DNA of 64,000 nucleotides from Ilex aquifolium (taxonomy: Eukaryota; Streptophyta; Magnoliopsida; Aquifoliales; Aquifoliaceae), in the NCBI GenBank assembly GCA_951799425.1, contig OX637393.1:22981744-23045743 (forward strand), written 5' to 3'. A program made the translations under genes and the position numbers. The notes under the pieces were generated by a model, which saw nothing but the letters and a program-made list of their open reading frames with translations, had not been told where the DNA came from and ran no database searches. Shown one piece after another: positions 35,574 to 45,122 of the stretch. The number at the start of each line of letters is the position of its first letter. Position 1 is the stretch's first letter.

Positions 35574-37003
35574 TGATTAACACAAAATAATGCGTTAATG
35601 AATTAGGTTATAAGGTTAAGTGTGTGCATAAATTAGGTAAAAATAACTAAGTTATGCGAAATTAGGGTTAATGCGGAAGTTTGGAATTTTACAGGGTTTT
35701 GTGCGAAAATACGGAAATACAGGGGGGGATAAAGCATACAAGTAGAATAAGGAAGGGGAGGAAACTGTAAATACCACAACAATACATCAAAGCAATGAGG
35801 CTGCCTACATGCAAGATCCAGAGAAAAGCCACCGTCCGGACGGTGCTTAAACCGCCTCAAGTCCTCCTTTTCCCCCATTATTCCAATTATGCAACAAAGT
35901 CCTCTTATTGGCCAGAAAGAAGTCTGCTGCCTTAAAGGGTCCCTCCAGTGCCTATAAATAGGCTGCTTCAGCTTCATCTTTAGGAGATTCGCCCAGAGCT
36001 CAGTCCATATAGTGTGGAAGAGAGACAAAGAGAAACAGTGGAGCAAGGCCCTGCTAGAATCACTTTCCAGCCAGATTTCTTCTACTTATACATTTATGTT
36101 ACTCTTTTTTAATTGGAATGTTGAACCTCTCCCACTTTTGTGCCCTAACCAGTAATAAGAGTGGCAGTGTTTACGCTATTCCTCGGGGAAGGAGTTGTTT
36201 TGTATTTTGTTTTGGTTGTAATGGGATTATTTCACTCCTTTTGCTCGTCTATAGCTGTTAGGTGTGAGTAGTAGTTTATACTCTTCGGTGAAGGGTGAAC
36301 ACGTGTGTAATATTGTTTATGTTATGGAAATGCCAATGTTTTACTTATGCTTTAATGTTTATACCTCCCTTACTTGATGGATGGTTATATTTATAATATG
36401 CTCATGATATAGTGATGTACGTAGTTGGGCTTTATGTTATAGTCGGGAGATTGGTTATAGACGGGTTAAATCTTGCCATAGCCAATGCTTTTGATTCAAT
36501 GCATAAACCGGAACTCTGTCGTCAGTGAATCAACAACCTGCCGATTGAATAACTTAAGTAAACTTTCTGAATGACTTGCCTTCTGGTTTACTAGGGTTAT
36601 TTGATTGATGCATGATATAGAGACATTTTGGCTAACCTAATAAGTTGTTGTGTTATGGTTCAATATACATCAACCTACCGGTTGACTTTCTAGTAAAATG
36701 AGAGTTAATTGTTGTAAGATGGAATTTACAATAACTAAAACAATATAATGCATGTTGGATCCCCGAACTAAAGAGTACCCTTTTTCATTATTGTCTTTCC
36801 AAGTTTTAATTAATTATTTATTTGATTGTTCTAAGCTCACACCACAAGCTATTCCATTGCACTTTATATCCACGATAATTTCATCGTTTCTGTTTTGAAT
36901 CCAGATAGTTAGCTCCTTGTGGGTTCGACCTCGGACTTAAACCGATAAATACTATAATTTGACCACTTATACTAGGGTGTATGACATAAATCAGGTCAAA
37001 TCA
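35574..37003 (+). mobile_element. B1 3' LTR
   Basis: 1430 bp, TGATTAACAC...GGTCAAATCA, aligned along its length with the 5' LTR at 18024-19540. It contains a single CCACCGTCCGGACGGTGC palindrome (about 35829-35846) and TATAAATAGG (35953-35962). It is followed directly by AGTAC and the rest of the C1 LTR. Confidence 0.93.
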
Positions 37004-38588
37004 AGTACCGGTACTTGGGCCCTCGACATCGTGGTATCGGTACTTGTCAACATAGGTACCGGTACCATCCAGTGACTATTTTATAAAATCATGTGCCTTT
37101 GTTGGGTAGGTGATTTCCTGGACTCACACCATCAGTCCACCAAACTGACAAGGATTTTGGTATCTCACCTCCAGTTTTGCTCACACCGATACACTTTTTT
37201 AAACTTTCACCGTCAGAAGTGTATAAACCAATAACTAGGCCTTGCACCCAAGGGAGAATCTAGCCCTTCTTGCTATATCCGACACAAGTTTTTTCATGCA
37301 ACCCGTGTGACTCAGTCGAACCTAGGTCCAACCTTTCCGAGCCCACGCCTCAACCCACCAAGGATGGTGTTTGATCAAAAACATGCACACACACCCACAC
37401 TCATGTCAATTGCCCATGAATGTGATGCTACCTGTGCATATGCAATGTAAATGTACGATTTCAAATTCCAATATCATGTTCAATATGTTATGAGCACATT
37501 ATGAACAACTTCAATATCCATCAACATCTTCAAATCCTCAATGTCAATATATCATAAGGCATATACCAACATTTCCCAACATCAAATCCCAAGCATGTTA
37601 TGACATAATCAATGCAATTAACACACTTAATCCACATATGCATTTCATCAAACACCTTCAAGGCATAAATGGAAACACATAGCATGCCCATTCAACACAT
37701 TCATCTTGAAATTCCAATGAGCAATTTCACCAAAACCCAATTCATGCAAGAATTGATTTTAACCATTCTTGTACCTATTTTCCACATTTCAACTACAATA
37801 GGTATGTGCCATACATGAGATTACATCTCTAACACCCTACCCATTTCATATTTCAACCCTAGGTTGGAAATACACCTAGTTAGGAAAGGAACCCTACCTC
37901 TTGAAACGTAATACACTTAGTAGGAACTCCAACAAATCCAAATAAAGCTTCAAAACCTTGATTCTAAGAATCCTGTCATTGAGACCTTGGCGAAATCCGC
38001 GATTTTTGATACATAGTCGTAGCTTTTGTCGCATAGAACAACTTTTGTTCTTGGCCCGAAGCAATCCGACGAACGGTTGGCCTAGATCGCAAGGAGAAGG
38101 GCTTGAAAAACCCTTGTTTCTCTCTCTTCTTTCCCTGTCTCTCTTTTCTGAAAATACGATGGTAACGTGTAGAAATATCAGATTTTCTCCCCTATTTATA
38201 CTCCCAAATACTTGACTCTCATTAAGCCACACGTCCTCCTTTTTCTGATCTGATTTGATCCCGAATCAATTAAATCTCGTCCTGTGTTATGTCCAATATA
38301 TTTTATGTGAACTAACTTTAAATTATTTTCCATGTTTCGCAATCAACTCCCGATTGCGTTTATTTTAATCGTGCGACGCCTGATCGCATCATAAAACGTG
38401 AAAAATCTGACTGTATTAGAATTCAATGAAAATTGATTAGGTAACTGGATTTCGCGAGACGAATCCAACGTCGAGGTTCATTTTTTAATTCGAGTTCTAG
38501 AAAAATACGGATTTTCAACCCGTACCATAATGGCTAATTACCATTTTTCTTTTTTCAATAAAATTTTTAAATTTTCCCGGGTTTTAAA
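37004..38588 (-). mobile_element. C1 3' LTR, second block
   Basis: Continues the LTR begun at 17712. More GTACCGGTAC palindromes (37004-37070) come first, then blocks shared with the solo LTRs at 7140 and 24824 (ACCCAAGGGAGAATCTAGCC, CATGCCCATTCAACACATTC) and a minus-strand TATAAATAG (38192-38200). It ends near ..CCCGGGTTTTAAA. Confidence 0.85.
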
Positions 38589-39975
38589 TTATTCCTAAAG
38601 AAATTTCATCCCCAAAATTCACACACACATGCACATATAACCACATGCATATGCAACAGTCATATATTGCTTCATGACTACAAGAAAGTACCTCTATCCT
38701 CGAGTAAGAACGGATAACTTGCACGTATTGTGTCCTCACGCTCCCATATCGCCTCCTCCACAGCACGGTGTTGTCACAACATCCTCACCAATCTCACAGT
38801 CTTGCCTCGTAAAACCTGATCTCGGCTATCAATGATACGCACCGGTCCCTCCTCGAAGGTTCCATCCGCATCAACAACTAGCTCACCCCAATCCACCACA
38901 TACGTAGGATCTGGAGTGTACTTCCGGAGCATGGAGACATGGAACACCGCGTGAACACCCGATGAATTTGGTGGTAACGCCAATCGGTAAGCAACTGTGT
39001 TAACCTTCTCAAGTACCTTGAAGGGCCCAATGTACCTCGATGACAACTTCCCTCGCTTCCCGAACCTGACTACTCCCCTTTTAGGCATCACCTTCAAGAA
39101 GACGTGATCTTAAACCCCAAAATCTAGAGGTCGCCGCTGCTTGTCAGTGTAGCTCTTCTGCTGGTTCTGAGTCGTGAAAATACACTTTCGTATCAAGTCC
39201 ACCTTCTCTAAAGTGTCTCTAATCAAATCTGAACCCGTGGAGGGTCTCTCTCCAACCTTTGTCCAACAAACCGGAGAACGGCACGACCTCTCATAGAGTG
39301 CCATCTGTATGCTCGCCTGATAAGTATTGCTGTAGGCGAACTCCACTAAGGGTAAGTGCTCTTCCCAGTTACCCTTGAGATCAAGGACGCATGCCCGTAG
39401 CATGTCTTCTAAAGTTTGGATGGTCCTCTTCGACAAACCGTCCATTTGGGGATGAAAAGTTATGCTCATCATCGACTGTGTCCCCATATTCCGCTGGAAA
39501 CACTCCCAAAAAATGGGTCGTGAACCTGGGATCCTTCCAATACTATAAATACTGGTACCCCATGTAACCAGACTATCTCGCGTATATACAACTTGTAGAA
39601 TTCCTTCAGTGTGAAGGTCATCCGCACTACCAAAAAGTGTACAGACTTCATAAATCGATCCACTATCACCCACACCGCGTCATGCCCCCACGATATCCGT
39701 GGCAAGTGGGTCACAAAATCCCTAGTGACGTGCTCCCACTTCCACTCAGCCACCTCCAAAGGCTAGAGCAACCCTGCTAGTCTCTGGAGCTCAGCCTTGA
39801 CTTGCGTGAGACATCTACTAACAAAGTCTCCGACGTGTTTCTTCATCCCGCTCCAATAATACTGGCGGCGAAGATTATGGTACATCTTCGTACCGGCTGG
39901 ATGCACGGCAAAACAGAAGTAATGAAACTCTATGAGGATCTCCTCTCTTGGATCCACAGATTGGGGAACTACAAC
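38589..39975 (-). pseudogene. pol: C1 pol, 3' part (integrase and chromodomain)
   Basis: Minus strand. The integrase zinc-binding segment (about 39780-39950) has HPAGTKMYHNLRRQYYW and CLTQVKAELQRLAGLL. The core segment at about 39470-39760 starts EWKWEHVTRDFVTHLPR. The C-terminal domain (38774-39097) holds LSSRYIGPFKVLEKV, AYRLALPP and VFHVSMLRKY. A chromodomain-like EEAIWERED segment lies near 38730-38760, and the end is FGDEISLG. This is the signature of Tekay/Del chromoviruses, whose chromodomain is thought to steer integration to heterochromatin. It is broken in several places. Confidence 0.85.
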
Positions 39976-41411
39976 TGATTCGACTTGTTTTATATCATAC
40001 ACCCAAATATAAGTGGTCAAATTATAGTTTTCTCGGCTTAAGTCCAAGATCGATCCCATGAAGAGTTTTAATAATTCAAATTTAAAATAAAAATAGTAAA
40101 GTTGTTGTTAATGCAGCGGACATAAGATAGCTTGTGGTGTGAGCTTAGATTGATAACTAGTCTAATTAAATAAAGTGCGTAGGTAAATTGATCAAAGACA
40201 ATAATATGAAAGATACCATGCAGTTTAAGGATCCCATATGCTTTATATTGGTTGAGTACTGGAAATGCCACCTTACAACAATTAACTTCCTTGTCACTTG
40301 GAAAGTTAACCGGTAGGTTTGATGTATATTAAACCATAACACAACAACTTCTTAAGTTAGCTGGTGGTACATGTAACAATTGACTAATTCAAGTAAACCA
40401 GAAGGACAAACCATTCAAGAGGAATACTGGAATTATTCAATTGTTAGATCTATATTATATATCAGTTAAACAACCCTAGTGAACCAAAAGGTCAAACCAT
40501 TCAGGAGGATCACTTAGATTATTCATCTGACAAATTTATGTATCAGTTAAACAACCCTAGTGAACCAGAAGGTCAAGCCATTCAAGTGGATCACTTAGGT
40601 TATTCATTTGACAACTTTATGTATTAGTTAAACAACCCTAGTGAACTAGAAGGTCAAGCCATTCAAGTGGATCACTTAGGTTATTCATCTGACAACTTTA
40701 CGTACCATGCAACAATAAAACATACTCAGTGCACCAGAAGGTCAATCCATTCAATTGGAGCACCGTAGATATTCAACCGGCAGGTTGATGATTCACTGAT
40801 GACATACTTCCGGGCTACGTAGTAACACCCAATTACGTACATCACTATATCATGCATGAAGTTCATAATAATATATAGTATATTATAACTATAACCATCC
40901 ATCAATTAAGGGAGGTATATAGATATATAAGTATAGTATAATTTAACATCGGCATTTCCATAACTTAACCAGTATTATACATATGTTTACCCCTCACTGA
41001 AGGGTATAATTAAACTACTCACAACCTATTGCTATAAACAAGCAAGACTTGCGGGTAATTTTCATTACAGAAGTAAATATAATACAGACACTGACATTTC
41101 TTTCGCAAGGAACAGTTGAAATACAACCACCCTTAATATCGATTAAGACACAAAGGTGGCGGCAGTTCAACTTTTCAAGTAGAAAGATATAACATAAATG
41201 TAGAAATAACAGAGTTTCGGCTGGAGAGTAGGTCGGACCGGATCTTGAATCTTTCTATGAATTTCTCTCTTTTCTTCCTTTTCTCTTTCTCTATTTTCTA
41301 TTCTTTCCTGGAGCTTCTCTCCCATTTCCAGCCGGATGAAGAATGAAGAAGGCAGGCCATATACATAGGCAAAGGTAAGCAGGAGGTGGAGGATCAACAC
41401 CAACCGCCTAA
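39976..41411 (-). mobile_element. B2 3' LTR, first block
   Basis: Begins TGATTCGACTTGTTTTATATC and continues with the family block ATAAGTGGTCAAATTATAG, the TTAACCGGTAGGTTTGATGTATA block and a purine/pyrimidine leader. Its last five bases, CCTAA, are the left target duplication of composite A. Confidence 0.85.
40463..40705. repeat. Three 81-bp tandem repeats in the B2 LTR
   Basis: Units at 40463-40543, 40544-40624 and 40625-40705, each starting (C/T)AGTTAAACAACCCTAGTGAA, differ by a handful of bases. Degenerate partial units flank them on both sides. B0 and B1 LTRs have about one unit here, so this is a local expansion. Confidence 0.9.
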
Positions 41412-43197
41412 TGATTGATTGGAAACTTATGTCTTCCCTAACCCCTAATTACTATCCCTCAATTGATGCAATGTATGGATGGGGGAGAAGGATTTCTTCC
41501 CCTAGGGATGGTGTCAAAAGAAAGGGCAATGAGGAAAGGGAAATGGGAAGATGTAAATATGGGATATGTATGCACAAAAATGCTCCCCAATCGCAAGGAG
41601 ACTTTCGTGTGTTGTGAGTTACTTGGAAGAGTATTCCAAGGTCGTATCCACAGGGAAGGAAGTGAATCAAGATTGAAGTGATTTGGTGAAAAACGGAAAT
41701 GTAAAATCTTTTGTCTTGAGAGTTGGTTTGTGAAGTGTATGCTAATGAAGATGTAATGATAAAACAAGTGTTGGCAATTCCAAGAGATCACTCCAATGGG
41801 TATACCACCTCAACTCAAATCACTCCTCCGATTGAGCATGAATGAACGCTTGAATCACGGAAAGCCGAGGATGACGTCGGTGAGTATCTAAGCATAAACT
41901 GTGACTAGGCCTACGGTTTATCAAAGACTCATCGACTCATCCATCTTCCATCCGGTCAAAACGAACCATTTGACTCTAAAGGGAAGGAGGAGAAAGAGTT
42001 GAAATGGTATCCCCAAAGGAGATCCCTCTTGGTCTTGCCAACTAAAGGATTTAGCTACTCATACTTGGAATGGAAATGACTATGTAATGAAAGTGCATTG
42101 CAAATCTATGAACTTCTAAAGCTACAAAGTACAAGAATTCATGAGCTAAAAGAAAATGCATTTAAACCCATTACATAGCTATGAAAATGAACAACTTTAA
42201 TTCATTAATGGTAGAAAGTGGAAGAGAACATTAAACTAGTGAAAAGCATGGAAGAGCTAACATTAATGGCATTGAAGAAAGTTCTAAAGAGTCTTACAGA
42301 AGAATGCAAGGCAATGTACTGGAAAATAAGTGAAAATTACAACTCTCTCTCTCTAGAATCTACTATTCATCATCTCTACGCTTGGAGCATCTCTCTCTAA
42401 AAACTCTCTAATGTAATCCATAATCCTCCCTTGCAGGAGACTCTTGCTTTGCCAAAAAAACGTGCCTGGAGAGAGAGGTGGATCTACAGATGTGATTTAC
42501 ATCCATAGGCATGCAGCAGCCAGGGAAAGACAGGGGGTGGCAGAGCATGTCTGCACACCCAGCACATCCCCATCCTCTCTCACTTCATTTAATGCCTTAA
42601 CTCCACAAGTCTAGAAGGAAGTGTGAATCATGATGAACAGTAAGGTGGGCGTGTCAGAGAAGTGGGGGAGACTTGATGGTGGGACCCTTGAAGCGGCAGA
42701 GAAAGGCCTGCAGAAACTGGGCTGAATCAAGATTGACTACCGGTAGATCGAAAACAGATACCGGTAGTCATGACTCCAGTGGCTATTGACTACCGGTAGT
42801 GGGGACTCCAGTGGCTATTGACTACCGGTAGTGGGGACTCCAGTGGCTATTGACTACCGGTAGTGACTACTGGTAGATAATTCCTTGTACTGCAACATTC
42901 CTGTTTCCTCCACCCTTTAGTTACGGATACCGGTAGTGACTACCGGTAGTTGTCAGCTGGATATGCCCAATTCATCCTTCCTTCTTCATTCACTCCATCA
43001 TCAAAGCTCATTCTCATCTCCATTCATCCAAGATCAGTTTGGAGACACTTTAGAAAGCCTCTTTTGCATTGTTTGACTGCATTCATCAAATATCTTTGTT
43101 AGGTACTTAATCAAAACAATTTCCATTATTTAAATTCCAAAATCAATTAAAACAATATGATTAGCACATTGAAATGTACAAAATTATGTGCGAATCA
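41412..43197 (-). mobile_element. LTR-a of composite A
   Basis: 1786 bp, TGATTGATTGG...GTGCGAATCA (ends form a 5-bp inverted repeat TGATT/AATCA). It carries the ACCGGT palindrome cluster at 42737-42955 and a CT-rich stretch near 42340-42395. It is flanked on the left by CCTAA and on the right by the polypurine tract CATCCCCCAACTT (43198-43210). Confidence 0.95.
42737..42955. repeat. CTACCGGTAG palindromes and 32-bp minisatellite in LTR-a
   Basis: About eight copies of CTACCGGTAG or ATACCGGTAG. Two full 32-bp units (42798-42829, 42830-42861; beginning AGTGGGGACTCCAGTGGC) follow a related first unit ending at 42797. LTR-b has the same arrangement (54492-54710). LTR-c (about 60603-60784) has one unit fewer. 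Confidence 0.92.
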
Positions 43198-43210
43198 CAT
43201 CCCCCAACTT
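43198..43210 (-). other. Polypurine tract of composite A, body 1
   Basis: CATCCCCCAACTT on the plus strand is AAGTTGGGGGATG on the element strand, directly before LTR-a. The same tract follows LTR-b at 54953-54965. The remaining bases to 43521 are noncoding and show no further feature. Confidence 0.75.
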
Positions 43211-43521
43211 GGATTTTGCTAGTCCCGAGCAAAGTTTACATTCAAACACAGCATAGACAAACAACAATCCAATCATACCAGCAATCCATAGATCAATCAA
43301 AAACCAAGAAATCATAATGCAAATTTAGCAATGAACATTGGCAACATGAGAAAAACAACTGTGGTTTTCTTTCATTAATCACATTCAAGCTTGGAGTACA
43401 CAGGGTTAGGTTTCAAAAACAGACAAAACAACCTAACATTCCTAAGGGCTTCTTCTACCATCCCAACAACTCCATCAACTGTGTACTATCCAAGATGTCA
43501 AAAGAGAAAACCTAAATGGCC

Positions 43522-44880
43522 CTAAGCCTCATCTCCATCACCATCATCATCACTCCCTTTCTCCTTACCACTTTCATCTTCACCACTAGGTTCCTCATCA
43601 CTCTCTTCCTCCTCACCATCCCCCTCATCCTCAGATTCCTCCATCTCAACTACATTGGAAGCTGAGGGGGCAGAGGGTCCAGCTGCCTGAGATGGTGGTC
43701 TAGTAGGAATCGGATCGCCCGGAAATGCTTGCTGATAAAGCCTGGTCATCATTGCTGAGATTCCATAGACAGTCTCCTCCAATGTGTCGAGGCGATGAGC
43801 GATGAGGCCTTCCGGCGTGGCGGTGAATGGCCTCGACCCAGATGGATCCACAGAAGACGGCTCAACACCAGATGCACCAGATTTTGAAAGTCTAGCATGC
43901 TCAGCCCGAGTCATAGCAGATCTCTTGCTGCTGCTAGCCTGGCCAATGGCTCCGGTTTCCGGTGGGGTGATTTTATCTGAAGTATATCCCTTTACACCGA
44001 AATGATCACACATGCGGGTCACCAAATTCCCATAAGGAAGGTTTGCTCTTGGATATTCAGTCTTGGCGAAATCCTTCATTACCTCCCAGATGAAAAGTGC
44101 GATATCAATATTCTTTCCAGTCATCACCGCATTCAAGAGGCCCAGCTTCTCAACATTTGGCGTCTTCTCTGCTCCCTTTGGAAACAAGTTGTAATGGAGA
44201 ATCTTATTCATCAAACCATATTCGTGCTTGAGGCCCCCAGCGTGGACTGTTCCCTTAAACTGTGTAGGGTCCTCATACATTGACTCCACGTATTCTTGAA
44301 TAGTGATGCCCTTCTTGACATTGTATGGATAAATCGAAGCGGTGGAAGGTGGCCTTCCATAATCCAAAAGAGTAGCGATCACGTCGGGAGTTACCTTGAA
44401 GCTTTTACCTCTCACTTTTGTTTTCAGAATTTCCCCAGCCTCATCATCCACACTTAGTCTGTAGTAAAACTCTCTGCATTGAGGTAGATTGAAACCACTT
44501 ACCTTGTTGAACCAAAACTCAATCCCAAGTTTCTTAATGATTTTCACCACCCCATGAGTCACGCCCAAATATCTCCTATCCACAGACCTCTCACAGGTCA
44601 CATTTTTCCCTTCAATGAGTTGAAATCTAGCCTCATTCCTCGCTTTTTTTCTTTGCTCATCCCTTTGGGCACTCGCCTCTTCCCCACTTCTCTTCCGATT
44701 TGGTGCATTCGAGGGTTGTGGGGAGCTTGGCTCTGCTCGTTTGGTACGAACCATTGAGAGAATTGGGGTGGATTTGCAGATGAAAATGGAGATTTGGGTT
44801 TTGGGGATTTTCGGCTGGTCTAGGGTTTCAAAAGAGAGATGCTTCAAACCTCCAAGAGAATTGCCAAAATCGGAGTTCAA
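43522..44880 (-). CDS. Env-slot ORF, copy 1 of composite A
   Basis: Open frame of 452 codons. The likely start is Met-43 at 44754 (MVRTKRAEPSS), because the minus-strand TATA box at 44890-44896 lies only 10 bp before the first ATG. N-terminus: basic, with RKRSGEE and QRKKARNEAR as possible nuclear signals. Middle (about residues 85-290): LGIEFWFNKVSGFNLPQCRE, FYYRLSVDDEA, KVRGKSFKVTPDVIATLLDYG, in line with the plant transposon protein domain of Athila-like ORFs. C-terminus (from about 410): highly acidic Glu/Asp/Ser. No signal peptide, membrane segment or Cys cluster, so an envelope role is not supported. The role is unknown. Confidence 0.8.
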   Translation of the reverse strand: MNSDFGNSLGGLKHLSFETLDQPKIPKTQISIFICKSTPILSMVRTKRAEPSSPQPSNAPNRKRSGEEASAQRDEQRKKARNEARFQLIEGKNVTCERSVDRRYLGVTHGVVKIIKKLGIEFWFNKVSGFNLPQCREFYYRLSVDDEAGEILKTKVRGKSFKVTPDVIATLLDYGRPPSTASIYPYNVKKGITIQEYVESMYEDPTQFKGTVHAGGLKHEYGLMNKILHYNLFPKGAEKTPNVEKLGLLNAVMTGKNIDIALFIWEVMKDFAKTEYPRANLPYGNLVTRMCDHFGVKGYTSDKITPPETGAIGQASSSKRSAMTRAEHARLSKSGASGVEPSSVDPSGSRPFTATPEGLIAHRLDTLEETVYGISAMMTRLYQQAFPGDPIPTRPPSQAAGPSAPSASNVVEMEESEDEGDGEEEESDEEPSGEDESGKEKGSDDDGDGDEA

Positions 44881-44885
44881 GGGTT

Positions 44886-45122
44886 AGGAATTTATAGATT
44901 AATGGGGGAGAAGAATCAATTGGGAAGTCTAAGAGGGCATTGAATGAGGGGGAAATGGACTGGGTTCTGTGTATTGTGAGGATAATGAAAGGTTCTCCGA
45001 ACGAAGTCAATTAAAAGCCCCAACTGTTGGCTTTCTGGGCAACGACTACCGGTAGATCGTGCACTAACTACCGGTAGTGGTTACACCAGTGGCCACAGAC
45101 TACCGGTAGTGACTACCGGTGG
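44886..45122 (-). promoter_or_regulatory. LTR-like internal promoter before the env-slot ORF, copy 1
   Basis: Four CTACCGGTAG-type palindromes (45046-45055, 45067-45078, 45099-45110, 45111-45120) lie upstream of TATAAAT (44890-44896) on the minus strand. Their order and flanks (GACTACCGGTAGATCG, then ACCGGTAGT, CCAGTGGC, then GACTACCGGTAGTGAC) repeat the module in LTR-a (42735-42955). The distance from TATA to Met-43 is about 140 bp. Inferred promoter for a separate env-slot transcript. Confidence 0.62.

Larger units (their letters stand above)
18024..37003 (+). mobile_element. Element B1: Athila-type Ty3/gypsy element in the C1 LTR
   Basis: Plus strand. 5' LTR 18024-19540, primer site, gag, protease, RT, RNase H, integrase (to about 29201), short conserved coding stretch, internal promoter-like site, env-slot region, noncoding spacer, polypurine tract and 3' LTR 35574-37003. 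Flanks are GGTAC (18019-18023) and AGTAC (37004-37008), a 5-bp duplication with one change. Three solo LTRs are inserted: 20912-22667, 24824-27240 and 29257-31540. The two LTRs differ by several percent by eye. It is broken in many places. Confidence 0.9.
17712..39975 (-). mobile_element. Element C1: Tekay chromovirus, visible 3' part
   Basis: Minus-strand Ty3/gypsy chromovirus. Visible parts are the 3' LTR in two blocks (17712-18023 and 37004-38588), split by the insertion of B1, and the end of pol (38589-39975). B2 is inserted at 39976, so the rest of C1 would lie beyond B2 and outside the window. It is the oldest layer of the nest. It is broken in several places besides the insertions. Confidence 0.82.

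Noticed and set aside
37004-38588. An independent solo LTR at 37.0-38.6 kb
   Set aside because: It lacks the LTR 3' end, which is found at 17712-18023; the B1 flanks GGTAC/AGTAC join the two blocks, and chromovirus pol follows directly on the right.
42737-42955. CRISPR-like array of ACCGGT repeats with regular spacing
   Set aside because: The setting is a plant LTR; the 'spacers' are themselves repeated, and the same module lies in other LTR copies. It is a minisatellite plus palindromes.
43522-44880. The 452-codon frame as a host gene
   Set aside because: It is repeated at 55277-56635 at the exact tandem period, lies between integrase and the 3' LTR, and resembles Athila downstream ORFs.
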